Assembly: GCF_002487355.1 (NCBI RefSeq)
Contig: NZ_NTMG01000018.1
Location: 1-64,000, forward strand
Origin: Candidatus Methanoperedens sp. BLZ2
GTDB taxonomy: Archaea; Halobacteriota; Methanosarcinia; Methanosarcinales; Methanoperedenaceae
Direction of reading: 5' to 3'
Length of the DNA stretch: 64,000 nt
Shown piece by piece: positions 16,448 through 25,390 of the stretch. Position numbers and translations under genes: made by a program. Within the stretch, counting starts at the first letter, position 1, and each line of letters opens with the position of its first letter. The notes under the pieces are model-generated. The model had not been told where the DNA came from, made no database searches, and worked only from the letters and a program-made list of their open reading frames with translations.

Positions 16448-17047
16448 ATGGATTCAGAAGTACTTGCTGTAAATTACTGGAAGGAAACAAGGAAAGACCT
16501 GAAGAAAATACTCTCTGAGCCATGGAAAACTTTACTGCTTTTTCATAATTCCAGGGAAGTTAAAGGGATTGTGGATTTTATAAAGAAACAAACAGGGGCA
16601 AAGAAAATATTGTATATTTCATTGACAAAAACGGACAATGCAATAAGACCTTATTTTCAGGATATGGGGGCTTCGTTATTCATAGTTGATTGCGTTTCCG
16701 GGGGATTGTTTGAAAAGAAGAATACAATGACAAGTTTCTATGAGAATCCGCCTTCGACGATAGATGAAATGTCAAAATTAAATGAAAAATATATCTCACA
16801 ACTTTGTCCTGACTATATAATTCTGGATTCATTATCACAATTTATTGATTTTTCCACCACAACCCCAAAAAACACACAAAATTTATATGATTATTTAAAT
16901 ACTTTAAAAAATACAAAGACTTCATGTAAGTTCATTTTATTATACATGGATACGAATTCAAAAGGTGTCGCTTTCGTACCTTCTTATGATGTGGATATTA
17001 TCTTGAAAATGGAAGTGATTGTGGATAAGGTCTACTGGAATGGGTGA
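16448..17047 (+). CDS. RecA/KaiC-like protein without a P-loop
   Basis: This 199-residue soluble protein has alternating strands and helices in the pattern of a RecA-fold ATPase. KTLLLFHNSREV stands where a Walker A would be, but the GxxxxGK signature is missing. YIILDSLSQFID near residue 125 resembles a Walker B strand. Archaeal signalling clusters often carry such degenerate KaiC-like proteins; exact family membership is uncertain. It follows the REC gene by 6 bases and may be the target of the regulator. The loss of the P-loop suggests it no longer hydrolyses ATP. Confidence 0.6.
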   Translation: MDSEVLAVNYWKETRKDLKKILSEPWKTLLLFHNSREVKGIVDFIKKQTGAKKILYISLTKTDNAIRPYFQDMGASLFIVDCVSGGLFEKKNTMTSFYENPPSTIDEMSKLNEKYISQLCPDYIILDSLSQFIDFSTTTPKNTQNLYDYLNTLKNTKTSCKFILLYMDTNSKGVAFVPSYDVDIILKMEVIVDKVYWNG

Positions 17048-17120
17048 GTTGGAGAAAACAATTACATGAAGCTTTCGGTTATTTTATAATGTTTAAGAAT
17101 CATTTTAATTATGAGGTTGT

Positions 17121-17642
17121 ATGATGGAGTTCATGGAAGTGCTCAAAGGGAGAAGGTCTGTCAGGAAATTCAAAGACCGGGCAGTAGGAAAAGAGATAAT
17201 TGAAGAATTGCTCAAAGCCGCGCAAATGGCGCCATCTGCGGGAAATCTTCAGGCGCGGGATTTTATAATAGTTACCAGCAAAACAACAAAACAAAAATTA
17301 ACAAAAGCGGCTCTTGGCCAGTCTTTCATTGAGCAGGCGCCTGTTGTTATCGTTGCTGTTGCTAATATTGAGCGCTCATCCCGCATATACAGATCAAGAG
17401 GAGAACTTTATGCGGCACAGGATGCTGCTGCGGGCATCGAGAACCTGCTTCTTGCGGCTTATTCTGTGGGGCTTGGCACGTGCTGGATCGGCGCTTTTGA
17501 TGAAAATGCGGTCAGAGAGCTTCTCGGAATACCGGATAAAACATTACCTGTTGCGATAATACCTGTTGGATATCCGGATGAACAGCCAGCCATGCCGCCA
17601 AGGATCGCTATGGAACGGCTTGTTCACCAGGAAACATGGTGA
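17121..17642 (+). CDS. Nitroreductase family flavoprotein
   Basis: This 173-residue protein has the nitroreductase fold. The N-terminal GRRSVRKFKDR is the usual FMN phosphate-binding start, APSAGNLQARDF follows, and GLGTCWIGAF with VAIIPVGYPDE are late motifs. Members are FMN-dependent NAD(P)H oxidoreductases acting on nitro compounds, quinones or flavins; the substrate here is unknown. A second ATG at 17124 is equally possible as start. A strong hairpin lies 11 bases after the stop. The last 22 codons and most of that hairpin are repeated at 12855-12956. Confidence 0.88.
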   Translation: MMEFMEVLKGRRSVRKFKDRAVGKEIIEELLKAAQMAPSAGNLQARDFIIVTSKTTKQKLTKAALGQSFIEQAPVVIVAVANIERSSRIYRSRGELYAAQDAAAGIENLLLAAYSVGLGTCWIGAFDENAVRELLGIPDKTLPVAIIPVGYPDEQPAMPPRIAMERLVHQETW

Positions 17643-17652
17643 TTTAAACTCC

Positions 17653-17682
17653 ATCGGTCACTTTTTGCCAGAAGTGACCGAT
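17653..17682 (+). terminator. Hairpin downstream of the nitroreductase gene
   Basis: Bases 17653-17662 (atcggtcact) pair perfectly with 17673-17682 (agtgaccgat) across a 10-base loop. It lies 11 bases after the nitroreductase stop and before the converging adenylate kinase-like gene. The position fits a transcript end. Confidence 0.55.
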
Positions 17683-17697
17683 AGACTTTATATAAAT

Positions 17698-18267
17698 TTA
17701 ATCCATTTCCACCTGCTCGATCCAGTTTATCTTCCCGGGCATGAATTCAACAGGTGTTTTTCCCTGTCTAAGGGCTTCAATTATTGAAATAACCGATTTC
17801 ACAACTGCCAGCAGGTTCATATTTGTAGTATCGATCTCAAACACGTTCTTATTTCCCTGGGTCGCTTCCACCAATATTACGTCCAGCGCTTCAGCATCAG
17901 CATTTTCTTTTACTTTTTGAAATGAATAATTTTTCCTTTTTCCCAGGCGCTTTCGCAGGGCCACAGGATGCGCCCGAAGCACGATAACGGCATCCGCCGG
18001 CAAATGATGTGAAAGATGTCCTTCCATTATGATATCCACTCCATTGCATATATTTTCAATTTCCTGTTTCACGCGCACCTGTAGCTTATCCATATCAGCT
18101 TCATAAGTGTCCCGCACTTCGTCTTTTCCTGTGTATAGTTTTTCATCAAGAACAATTTTATTCACATCTATTATGCTGTATTGCTTTTTGTACTGTGAAT
18201 GTTCTTTAATTACTTCACAGACCGCTGTTTTTCCTGTGCCCGGCGTACCTGTAAGAGCAATTATCAT
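17698..18267 (-). CDS. Fap7/AK6-type adenylate kinase-like ATPase
   Basis: This 189-residue P-loop protein starts with [18 protein letters not shown], the Walker A motif of the Fap7/AK6 (hCINAP) family. [14 protein letters not shown] segment is typical of this group, as is the short lid near residues 100-115 (LRKRLGKRK). Archaeal and eukaryotic members assist late small-subunit ribosome maturation and show adenylate kinase activity. The ATG overlaps the hisC stop by four bases, an arrangement that suggests co-translation. Confidence 0.82.
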   Translation of the reverse strand: MIIALTGTPGTGKTAVCEVIKEHSQYKKQYSIIDVNKIVLDEKLYTGKDEVRDTYEADMDKLQVRVKQEIENICNGVDIIMEGHLSHHLPADAVIVLRAHPVALRKRLGKRKNYSFQKVKENADAEALDVILVEATQGNKNVFEIDTTNMNLLAVVKSVISIIEALRQGKTPVEFMPGKINWIEQVEMD

Positions 18268-19355
18268 AATATTTCTCGAAATGCTTCAATGACTTTTTCG
18301 TTCTGCACCTCTGTACCAACAGATATCCGTATCAGGGACTTACCTGCGCCCCTGAAAGACGTGCAGTCCCGGATTATTATACCTTTTCTCAACAGGGATT
18401 CAGAAACTTCTTTTGCGCTGCGGGGAGATACATCTATCATGATAAAATTAGCATCGCTTGGATATACTTTACAGAGTGACCCAAGTGCGCCTGAAAGCTG
18501 CATGCGCCCTTTTTTTACGGTCTCGATGCTCTTATTAAGATATTCCCTATCCTTAAGGGCAGCTAATCCCGCAGCAGTAGATAAAACATCCATTGAGAAT
18601 GGGGTCATTACTTTCATATAAACTCTTGCTATCCATTCCGGTACAATTGCATAACCCATGCGCATCCCTGCAAGCCCGAACGCTTTTGAAAAAGTGCGGC
18701 CGACAATAAGATTTTCGTATTCCCTGACAAGCCCGGTTATGCTGCTGCCTGCAAATTCAACATAAGCTTCGTCTATGAACACGATAGCATCAGTAGAATC
18801 AAGGATTTTTCGTACATCCTTTTCAGGGATCGAATTCCCGGATGGGTTGTTGGGAGAACAGAGAAATATCAAACTTGTATTCTCATTTACTTTGCCAAGT
18901 ATCTTTTCCGGGGAAATGGAAAAATCAGGATCTCGCTCAACGAACACAGGTTTTCCACCATTGGCAAGTGTCGATATCTCATAATAGGAAAACGTTGGTA
19001 TGGGTATTATTGATTCAGCGCCCGGTGACATGAATAGCCTCATCATCGTATCAAAAATCCCATCCATACCATTCCCCGATACAACAATGTTACTGACCGG
19101 ATATCCTGTATGATCTCCAATGGCTTTCCTCAATTCAAGCGCATCAGCCTGTGGATACAGGTGAACTCCTGGCGCTTTTTCTTTTATGGCCAAAACTGCC
19201 AGAGGTGAGGCCCCAAGCGGATTTTCATTTGAACCCAGTTTGATTATGGTAGCAGGATCAAGCCCGTATTTTTTTGCTATCTCCTCAATGGATTTTCCGG
19301 GTACGTACTCCTTGATATCCTTTACCGTTGGCCGAACCAGTTTTTCAAATCTCAT
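18264..19355 (-). CDS. hisC: Histidinol-phosphate aminotransferase
   Basis: HisC, 363 residues from the ATG at 19355 ([14 protein letters not shown]). The frame is open further upstream, but that part is a shadow of argD. It is a fold-type I PLP enzyme: [12 protein letters not shown] near residue 35, a pocket region at [14 protein letters not shown], and the Schiff-base lysine in [17 protein letters not shown]. It converts imidazole-acetol phosphate and glutamate to histidinol phosphate. The start overlaps the end of argD by 11 bases. A 20-bp stretch at 18418-18437 recurs at 13720-13739. Confidence 0.9.
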   Translation of the reverse strand: MRFEKLVRPTVKDIKEYVPGKSIEEIAKKYGLDPATIIKLGSNENPLGASPLAVLAIKEKAPGVHLYPQADALELRKAIGDHTGYPVSNIVVSGNGMDGIFDTMMRLFMSPGAESIIPIPTFSYYEISTLANGGKPVFVERDPDFSISPEKILGKVNENTSLIFLCSPNNPSGNSIPEKDVRKILDSTDAIVFIDEAYVEFAGSSITGLVREYENLIVGRTFSKAFGLAGMRMGYAIVPEWIARVYMKVMTPFSMDVLSTAAGLAALKDREYLNKSIETVKKGRMQLSGALGSLCKVYPSDANFIMIDVSPRSAKEVSESLLRKGIIIRDCTSFRGAGKSLIRISVGTEVQNEKVIEAFREIL

Positions 19356-20523
19356 CCAGCACCGACACCACTGTATCAAGCTGTTGTTTTGTGATAGTAA
19401 GAGGCGGGACAAAACGCAGGACTGATTCTGATGTGCAGTTAAGAAGAACACCTTTTTCGCGTGCTTTTGCAACAATGTCCTCGCACTTAACCGAGAGTTC
19501 CATGCCAACCATCAATCCTTTGCCCCGTATTTCCAGAATGTAATCCTTATTAAGCTCGCGAAGTTTCGAAACAAGATACTCTCCCAGAACTTGCGACCTT
19601 TCCACAAGTTTTTCTTTTTTGATCACATCGATATTAGCAAGAGCAGCCGCACAGGCTAAAGCTGTGCCGCCGAACGTCGAAGCATGGTCGCCGCGAACAA
19701 AATTTGCAGCCACATCCTCACGGGCAAGCATTGCGCCCATTGGGAAGCCTCCTCCCATTGCTTTTGCGGTTGTCATTATATCCGGGGTGATATCGGAATG
19801 CTCTTTTGCGAACCATTTTCCAGTCCTGCCAAAACCCGTCTGTACTTCATCAAGGATCAATAAAACGCCGTTCTCATCGCAAATCTCCCTTACTTCCTTA
19901 AGATACGTTTCAGACGGAATGATAACTCCGCCTTCTCCCTGGATGGGTTCAAGTATTACGCCTGCGGTATTATCAGCGATAGCAGACCGTATTGCATCGG
20001 CATTATTATAAGGGACAAAAACTGCGGGGCCAAGAGGTTCAAATGGTTTCCTGTATTTTTCTTTATGAGTGACGCTCAGGGCGCCGCGAGTGCGTCCGTG
20101 GAATGCATGTTCTGTGGCTATGAACTCTTTTTTGCCAGAGGCTTTCCTGGCAAGTTTCAGGGCGCCTTCTACTGCTTCAGCGCCGGAATTACAGTAAAAT
20201 ACACGGTCCAGCCCTGAAATGCCTGCAAGTTCTTCGGCGAGGATTGCCTGGTTCTCGGTATAATACAGGTTTGAGACATGAATTAATTGCTCAGCCTGTT
20301 GTTTTATGGCAGAAACGACTTCAGGGTGGCAGTGTCCTACATTATTTACGGCGATCCCTGCCACACAGTCAATGTATTCTTTTCCATTAACATCCGTGAC
20401 CAGCGCGCCCTGTGCACTCTTTATAGCTATGGGCTGGCGGGTATATGTCTGGAATATATATTTTTCATATTTGCTGACTATTTCATTATAGTTAAGGGGC
20501 ATCTGTTTTCTTCTCCGGGTCAT
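19345..20523 (-). CDS. argD: Acetylornithine aminotransferase
   Basis: ArgD, 392 residues, is a class III PLP aminotransferase. It shows [19 protein letters not shown] and [16 protein letters not shown], the [11 protein letters not shown] loop, and the PLP lysine in [15 protein letters not shown]. It makes N-acetylornithine in arginine synthesis and may also serve lysine synthesis. The ATG at 20523 overlaps the stop of the KaiC-like gene as ATGA; an alternative ATG at 20502 (MPLNYNE) would drop seven basic residues. Its 3' end overlaps hisC. Confidence 0.92.
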   Translation of the reverse strand: MTRRRKQMPLNYNEIVSKYEKYIFQTYTRQPIAIKSAQGALVTDVNGKEYIDCVAGIAVNNVGHCHPEVVSAIKQQAEQLIHVSNLYYTENQAILAEELAGISGLDRVFYCNSGAEAVEGALKLARKASGKKEFIATEHAFHGRTRGALSVTHKEKYRKPFEPLGPAVFVPYNNADAIRSAIADNTAGVILEPIQGEGGVIIPSETYLKEVREICDENGVLLILDEVQTGFGRTGKWFAKEHSDITPDIMTTAKAMGGGFPMGAMLAREDVAANFVRGDHASTFGGTALACAAALANIDVIKKEKLVERSQVLGEYLVSKLRELNKDYILEIRGKGLMVGMELSVKCEDIVAKAREKGVLLNCTSESVLRFVPPLTITKQQLDTVVSVLDEI

Positions 20524-21287
20524 TTCTTTCTTGCTGCATCAAAAAGGCTGATCTCATCGTTCATTACGGTCTCACCCGGATAAACGACAATGCCTTTTTC
20601 CCTGATCTCGTATGGATGCAGGGTCTCATCATGCTTGACGCCTCTCATCTTTAATATTTCGATTGCTTTTACCCTGTTTCCTTCCACCCTGAACACATGA
20701 AGTCTTATGACGCCTGAGCAAAGATATTCCTCAACATTGAATGATTGCTCTCCTTGTATTTCACTTGATAGAACCGTAGTGCAATCAAGAAATTCAAGAT
20801 TCTTGATAAACTCTGATATCATATGCCTCACTTCTGACTGGTCCGGAGATATTTTAAGAGATGTTATCGAATCGATAAATATTCTTTTTGCCTGGATCGA
20901 TTCAACTTCGATTTGAATTTGCTCAAATAGGTCGCCAATATTTTTCCTTGCAGCAATAACATTGCCTGGCGTGTCTTGTAGTGTTTTTACGAACCTGGTA
21001 TATGTGAAAGGATTTGCATAAATTATTTTCAGCTTCTTCTGGGATATAAGTTTCTCAAGTTCCCAGCCAAATCTCCACATATCCCGGATTATCCTTGAAG
21101 GGGTTTCCTCCATGCAAACAAGTACCCCGGGTTCATTAAAAGTTCTTGCACCCTCCACAAGATATTGAACTCCGAAGGTTGTTTTTCCTGAGCCGGGGCC
21201 TCCGGTCACAAGGATAACATCATACTCGACATAACCTCCTTCGATTAATTCATCAAGGCCAGGGATAGCAGTTTTTACTTTGCCCAT
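20520..21287 (-). CDS. KaiC-like RecA-superfamily ATPase
   Basis: This 255-residue single-domain KaiC/RadA-type protein shows GLDELIEGGYVEYDVILVTG leading into Walker A GGPGSGKTTFGVQYL. A CMEETPSRIIRDM segment is typical of archaeal KaiC homologues, and a Walker B-like RIFIDSITSL lies near residue 140. Such proteins are common in archaeal signalling, but their targets are mostly unknown. It leads the argD-hisC-AK6 gene string, joined by a 4-base overlap, a combination that need not be functional. Unlike the protein at 16.4 kb, its P-loop is intact. Confidence 0.85.
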   Translation of the reverse strand: MGKVKTAIPGLDELIEGGYVEYDVILVTGGPGSGKTTFGVQYLVEGARTFNEPGVLVCMEETPSRIIRDMWRFGWELEKLISQKKLKIIYANPFTYTRFVKTLQDTPGNVIAARKNIGDLFEQIQIEVESIQAKRIFIDSITSLKISPDQSEVRHMISEFIKNLEFLDCTTVLSSEIQGEQSFNVEEYLCSGVIRLHVFRVEGNRVKAIEILKMRGVKHDETLHPYEIREKGIVVYPGETVMNDEISLFDAARKK

Positions 21288-21355
21288 TCATTTATCACTA
21301 ATTAAGATGCAACGATTTAACAGTATAAATATTTAACTGTAAAAATAACCAGAAA

Positions 21356-21559
21356 TCAGGGATGTGCAATAAACCTGTTCTTTGTAAACTCATTCAGAAC
21401 AAGTTCTTTTACCGGAATGTCCTCTTCCGTGCATTTCTCTTCTTTCCAGGCCTCTATCGAGCGAAAAATAAAGAACATGCCATCTTTTTTCTTTGAAGCC
21501 TTAAGATTCGGGTCTTCTTCGGCATCTAAAAATGATTTATATCCGTCTAATATGGTCAT
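21356..21559 (-). CDS. Small hypothetical protein (67 aa)
   Basis: This is a charged 67-residue frame with even composition and a helix-forming middle (FRSIEAWKEEKCTEEDIP). It has no signal or membrane segment and no motif I recognise. It lies between the KaiC-like gene and the divergent lipoprotein gene. It is retained because its composition is protein-like and no other feature explains the stretch. Confidence 0.45.
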   Translation of the reverse strand: MTILDGYKSFLDAEEDPNLKASKKKDGMFFIFRSIEAWKEEKCTEEDIPVKELVLNEFTKNRFIAHP

Positions 21560-21776
21560 TCTATCATTATTAATGTGTTAATCCAATATGAATTTTACTG
21601 CATTGGCAAATTCATCTACCGGTACTATCTCCAATGATGGATTGATACATGGAAAGTCTATGATCATAACAAGTATTATATACATATATATTATTTTTAG
21701 TTGAAGATACTTTTATATATTAATCTGATATTGATGCACGATGAACTCTTTAGAATCACAAATTCAGGAGAAAAAA

Positions 21777-22175
21777 ATGAGACCAGATATAGGCACAAAA
21801 ACAGGTAAAAACGTTAAAGTCTTCATGATTATATCAATAATATTATTGACAGCGTTTGCAGGATGTACAACGAAAGAGCAGACCATCAGTACTCCAGGCG
21901 GAGATCTAAAAGTATCACAGGGCTCAGGTTCCGGGCCTGCCTGGTGTAAGACAGGAACAAAAATGACGATGACAGGTGTCAATGGGCAGCAGGGATCATA
22001 TGAAATAAAGGGAATTGTCAACTACGAAGGTAGAGAAGTCTGCTTATCAGAATACGTTGGTGACGAAGGGTCTATGGAGCAATATTTCAGTCAAGATTCC
22101 AGCTACATGGTTATGATCACTAAAGATAAATCTGGAAAAATAATAAACAAACTTGACATGTCGCAACCGAAGTAA
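21777..22175 (+). CDS. Putative lipoprotein, function unknown
   Basis: The ATG at 21777 is chosen because an AGGAG lies six bases before it; an in-frame ATG at 21741 would add 12 polar residues before the signal. The protein has 132 residues. A hydrophobic segment ends in LTAFAGC, a lipobox with Cys about residue 30. The mature part is 100 residues, polar, with two more cysteines (WCKTG and EVCLSEY) that could pair. It probably sits on the outer face of the cytoplasmic membrane. It is followed by a membrane protein gene with a strong ribosome binding site. Confidence 0.65.
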   Translation: MRPDIGTKTGKNVKVFMIISIILLTAFAGCTTKEQTISTPGGDLKVSQGSGSGPAWCKTGTKMTMTGVNGQQGSYEIKGIVNYEGREVCLSEYVGDEGSMEQYFSQDSSYMVMITKDKSGKIINKLDMSQPK

Positions 22176-22202
22176 GGAACAGAAATTTAAGGAGGAAATA
22201 AT

Positions 22203-22556
22203 ATGTTGGAAAAAACAGTTGTAGAAGATACTGGTGTAGTGAAAGGAAACATAGTAGGAGTACTGTGCTATCTTGGAGGAATCCTATCTGCGATCTTAAT
22301 ACTGGCATTAGAGAAAGACAATAAATTCGTAAGATTTCATGCTATGCAATCAGCAATTACTTTTGTCGTTTTGATTGTAGTAGCCACAATGTTATCGGCA
22401 ATAGCGTCTTTTATCTGGATATTGTTTGCACTTATACCTCTGGTATGGATGCTGGGACTGATTGTTTTTATATTCCTGATGTATAAAGCATACCAGGGAG
22501 AAAAATATAAATTACCGGTGATCGGTGATATTGCCGAGAAACAAATATATCAGTAA
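22203..22556 (+). CDS. DUF4870-like membrane protein
   Basis: This 117-residue protein is preceded by AAGGAGG. It shows GVLCYLGGILSAILILALEK, then NKFVRFHAMQSAITF, and two further helices with a C-terminal YKAYQGEKYKLPVIGDIAE. This pattern matches the DUF4870/Tic20-like family of small membrane proteins, in which the FVRFHAxQS segment between helices is the hallmark. The biochemical role is unknown. It lies 27 bases after the lipoprotein gene and may be in one transcript with it. Confidence 0.8.
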   Translation: MLEKTVVEDTGVVKGNIVGVLCYLGGILSAILILALEKDNKFVRFHAMQSAITFVVLIVVATMLSAIASFIWILFALIPLVWMLGLIVFIFLMYKAYQGEKYKLPVIGDIAEKQIYQ

Positions 22557-22756
22557 CAACAATAATCGGTAAGAACAATACTTCTTTTTATTTTTCCTGA
22601 ACACCTGCGAATATTTTTTTCATAATGTATTATGTTCTGTTGATTTTTATTATGTTTATTATGTTTTGTTGAATAAAAGACTCAACATTTATCTATAATA
22701 GCAGATATTGAAGAATCACATACATCTTCCAATCAATGGAAGGAGCTTATTCCAAA

Positions 22757-24004
22757 ATGGTCGAATCAGACGCACATAAAAAATACGAATTTAAAAGAAC
22801 ACTTGAAGCGCTTCGCGGTAAACGCGGAAGGGGCACAGAACTCATCTCGCTATATATACCGCATGACAAGCAGGTATCGGATATAACGAGCCAGCTCAGG
22901 GAAGAATTTGGCCAGGCGTCGAACATCAAATCCAGGGTGACACGCCAGAATGTACAGGGTGCAATTGAGTCGCTGCTGTCAAGACTTAAACTCATACCAA
23001 AAGCGCCAGAGAATGGTGTTGTTATTTTTTGCGGCGCTGTGGACATTGGCGCAAATAAAACAGATATGCAGACCTTTATAATCGAGCCGCCTGAACCCAT
23101 AGTATCATACAAATACCATTGCGACTCATCGTTCCTTCTCACCCCGCTTGAGGAGATGCTTCACGAGCAAAAAACCTACGGTCTCCTTGTTCTTGACAGG
23201 CGCGAAGCTACTATTGGAGTTTTAAGAGGAAAACATATCGAAGAAATGGCACATCTTACTTCTAATGTTCCTGGCAAACAGCGAAAAGGTGGTCAGAGTT
23301 CCCACAGGTTCCAGCAGCTTCGACTCATTGCTATCAATGAATTCTATACACGCATAGGGGATGCGGCAAGCGAGGTCTATCTGGGGATCAACCAGAAGGA
23401 TTTCGAGGGAGTTTTCATAGGCGGACCATCGCCCACTAAAGAAGAATTCGAAGCAGGGGCATATCTGCATCATGAGATACAGAAGAAGATACTGGGTCTT
23501 TTTGATGTGGCAAATACTGACGAATCGGGTCTCACCGAACTCTTCGACAGACTGGGCGATGCTTTGCAGGATGTGGAAGTTGTCCAGGAAAAAAAATACA
23601 TGGAACGGTTCCTTAAAGAACTTGTAAGTGATATGGGGCTTGCCTCTTATGGCGAGGAACAGGTGCGAAAGAACCTTCAGATGGGTTCGGTAGAGACGCT
23701 TTTACTTTCGGATGAACTGAGAAAAGTGCGCCTTACAATAAAATGCGGCAATTGCGGTTTCGAGGAAAAAAAGACTATCACGAAGAAACTCGGTGATGAT
23801 GAATACCAGCCGGGTAATTGTACAAAATGCGGGTCAAGCCTGAAAGTTATGGAATCCGTAGATATCGTAGAGGAGCTATCAGATATTGCTGACCAGATGG
23901 GGACGAACATAGCTTTCATTTCAAGTGATTTTGAAGAAGGCAACCAGCTTTTGAACGCATTTGGCGGGATAGCGGCGATATTAAGGTTCAAGACAGGCAT
24001 CTAA
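22757..24004 (+). CDS. prf1: Archaeal peptide chain release factor 1
   Basis: aRF1, 415 residues from the ATG at 22757, which has GGAAGGAG about ten bases upstream; the ATG at 22736 would add seven residues. The stop-codon-reading NIKS motif lies in ASNIKSRVTRQNVQ near residue 55, and the catalytic GGQ in KGGQSSHRFQQL near 178. The C-terminal domain has a zinc-ribbon-like pair, CGNCG and CTKCG. It releases the finished peptide at all three stop codons. The Vms1-like GGWSQ protein at 28.5 kb is a paralogue of its central domain. Confidence 0.95.
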   Translation: MVESDAHKKYEFKRTLEALRGKRGRGTELISLYIPHDKQVSDITSQLREEFGQASNIKSRVTRQNVQGAIESLLSRLKLIPKAPENGVVIFCGAVDIGANKTDMQTFIIEPPEPIVSYKYHCDSSFLLTPLEEMLHEQKTYGLLVLDRREATIGVLRGKHIEEMAHLTSNVPGKQRKGGQSSHRFQQLRLIAINEFYTRIGDAASEVYLGINQKDFEGVFIGGPSPTKEEFEAGAYLHHEIQKKILGLFDVANTDESGLTELFDRLGDALQDVEVVQEKKYMERFLKELVSDMGLASYGEEQVRKNLQMGSVETLLLSDELRKVRLTIKCGNCGFEEKKTITKKLGDDEYQPGNCTKCGSSLKVMESVDIVEELSDIADQMGTNIAFISSDFEEGNQLLNAFGGIAAILRFKTGI

Positions 24005-24204
24005 TGTTTTTTCTTATTGACAGAAAATTTAACAATCAGATCGATTGAGAGACCATTAATTGATTCCTCAGCATCCTGCAGCGTTTCTTTAATATTGGCA
24101 TTATCCAGGATATGCTGGATCTGGTCTCTTATCCCGATGTAGCGGACGTACTCATCGACTGTGAGCTGCTTCTCATTATTCGTTTCAATCGAAATCGAAC
24201 TCAT
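24001..24204 (-). CDS. Small hypothetical protein (67 aa)
   Basis: This is a 67-residue acidic protein with ATG at 24204 (one codon earlier also possible). YVRYIGIRDQIQHILDNANI and LQDAEESINGLSIDLIVKF look like helix and strand, and the C-terminus is basic. Family not recognised. Its end overlaps the prf1 stop by four bases on the opposite strand. It precedes ftsZ's 3' end by about 60 bases on the same strand but belongs to a different transcript. Confidence 0.5.
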   Translation of the reverse strand: MSSISIETNNEKQLTVDEYVRYIGIRDQIQHILDNANIKETLQDAEESINGLSIDLIVKFSVNKKKH

Positions 24205-24260
24205 CAATTGAATAAATATGCGGATGTAAGTACAATAGGTTTTGATAAAAAAATAGAAAT

Positions 24261-24288
24261 TATGTGATGTGAAAAATCACATCACGTA
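24261..24288 (-). terminator. Hairpin downstream of ftsZ
   Basis: Bases 24264-24272 (gtgatgtga) pair perfectly with 24277-24285 (tcacatcac) over a 4-base A loop, and the stem can extend outward with one G-T pair. It lies 6 bases after the ftsZ stop. T-richness beyond it on the minus strand supports a transcript end. Confidence 0.55.
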
Positions 24289-24293
24289 AAATA

Positions 24294-25274
24294 TTATTCT
24301 CCTTCCATGAATGGGCTCTTGACACCGGTCAATACTGCCATTACACGTACTCTGCCTGTGAGCTGGTCATCGACTTTTGCGCCCCAGATAACTCTCTTGG
24401 TATTCGGGACTTTGTCCATGATCAATTCGCCAGTTACTGCTACTTCTTCGAGTGTCAGGTCTTCGCCACCAACTATGTGGATCAATACGCCATAGGTTGC
24501 TGACATATCTGAAATATCAAGCAATGGGACTGCAAGTGCCTGTGAAACTGCCTTAGCTACCCTGTCCTCACCGTCTCCTTCGCCAATGCCTATTGCTGAG
24601 ACTCCGCCTCGCTCCATTACTGCGCGAAGATCTGCGTAATCAAGGTTTATCAAGCTTGGCTGTGTGATCGTCTCGGTAATGTTCTTTACAAATGCTCCAA
24701 TGAGTGCGTTTGCTACTGCAAGTGCCTCTTTTAATGGAAGGTTACCTGCAACTTCTCTTAATTTTCCGTTATCAATAACAATTGTTGCGTCACAGCTTGC
24801 TGAGAGCGCTTTAATGGCTTCCCTGGCCTTCTCTCTTCTGAACTGTTCGATCTTGAATGGAATTGTCACACATGCAATTGTGAGAGAGCCGAGTTCTCTT
24901 GTTAATTCGCCAACTACAGGTATTGCTCCTGTACCTGTTCCTCCTCCCAATCCTGCTACAAGGAAGACAAGGTTTGTTCCCTCAAGTTCAGCCCTGAGTT
25001 CTGTGAGGTTTTCTTTGGTTGCCTGGGCACCCATTTCCGGATATCCCCCGCATCCATGTCCCTTACATAATTTCTCACCAAGCAGAACCAGTTTATCAGC
25101 TTTACTCATTGTTGATAAGTGGTTTACATCGGTATTAGCTGCTATAATCTTTCCGCCCGCCATTCCTTTTTCTGCTATCCATGTCGTTATATTACATCCT
25201 GCGCCACCAAGCCCGACTACGGCCACTGATGGCTTTGACGTCTTTACAAACTCTGCTAACTTTTCGTTAACCAT
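24294..25274 (-). CDS. ftsZ: Cell division protein FtsZ, short form
   Basis: This tubulin-like GTPase has 326 residues. It shows VVGLGGAGCN at the N-terminus, NTDVNHL, the signature GLGGGTGTGAIPVV near residue 105, FRREKAREAI, and INLDYADLRAVM. It polymerises into the division ring. Compared with most FtsZ proteins it stops soon after the T8-T10 region (ending SPFMEGE), so the variable linker and conserved C-terminal peptide that bind membrane anchors seem absent. It follows cdhE by 116 bases on the same strand with its own AT-rich upstream segment, so a separate promoter is likely. Confidence 0.9.
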   Translation of the reverse strand: MVNEKLAEFVKTSKPSVAVVGLGGAGCNITTWIAEKGMAGGKIIAANTDVNHLSTMSKADKLVLLGEKLCKGHGCGGYPEMGAQATKENLTELRAELEGTNLVFLVAGLGGGTGTGAIPVVGELTRELGSLTIACVTIPFKIEQFRREKAREAIKALSASCDATIVIDNGKLREVAGNLPLKEALAVANALIGAFVKNITETITQPSLINLDYADLRAVMERGGVSAIGIGEGDGEDRVAKAVSQALAVPLLDISDMSATYGVLIHIVGGEDLTLEEVAVTGELIMDKVPNTKRVIWGAKVDDQLTGRVRVMAVLTGVKSPFMEGE

Positions 25275-25390
25275 ATTAAATGCCTCTTTCGAACCACATT
25301 ATGGGTCTCTTTACTGATTACACTGTTAAAGTATATAGATTTGATTGATAAAAAGGTGTGTAAAAAGAAAAAAAAGGTGTGAACGTATTT

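Noticed and set aside
18264-19508. Long form of hisC starting at 19508
   Set aside because: The extra 51 residues are the shadow of the argD 3' end and have no similarity to HisC; the ATG at 19355 gives the usual length.
24664-25317. 217-codon plus-strand frame
   Set aside because: It is the antisense of ftsZ, rich in Ser, Pro and Ala, with no plausible domain.
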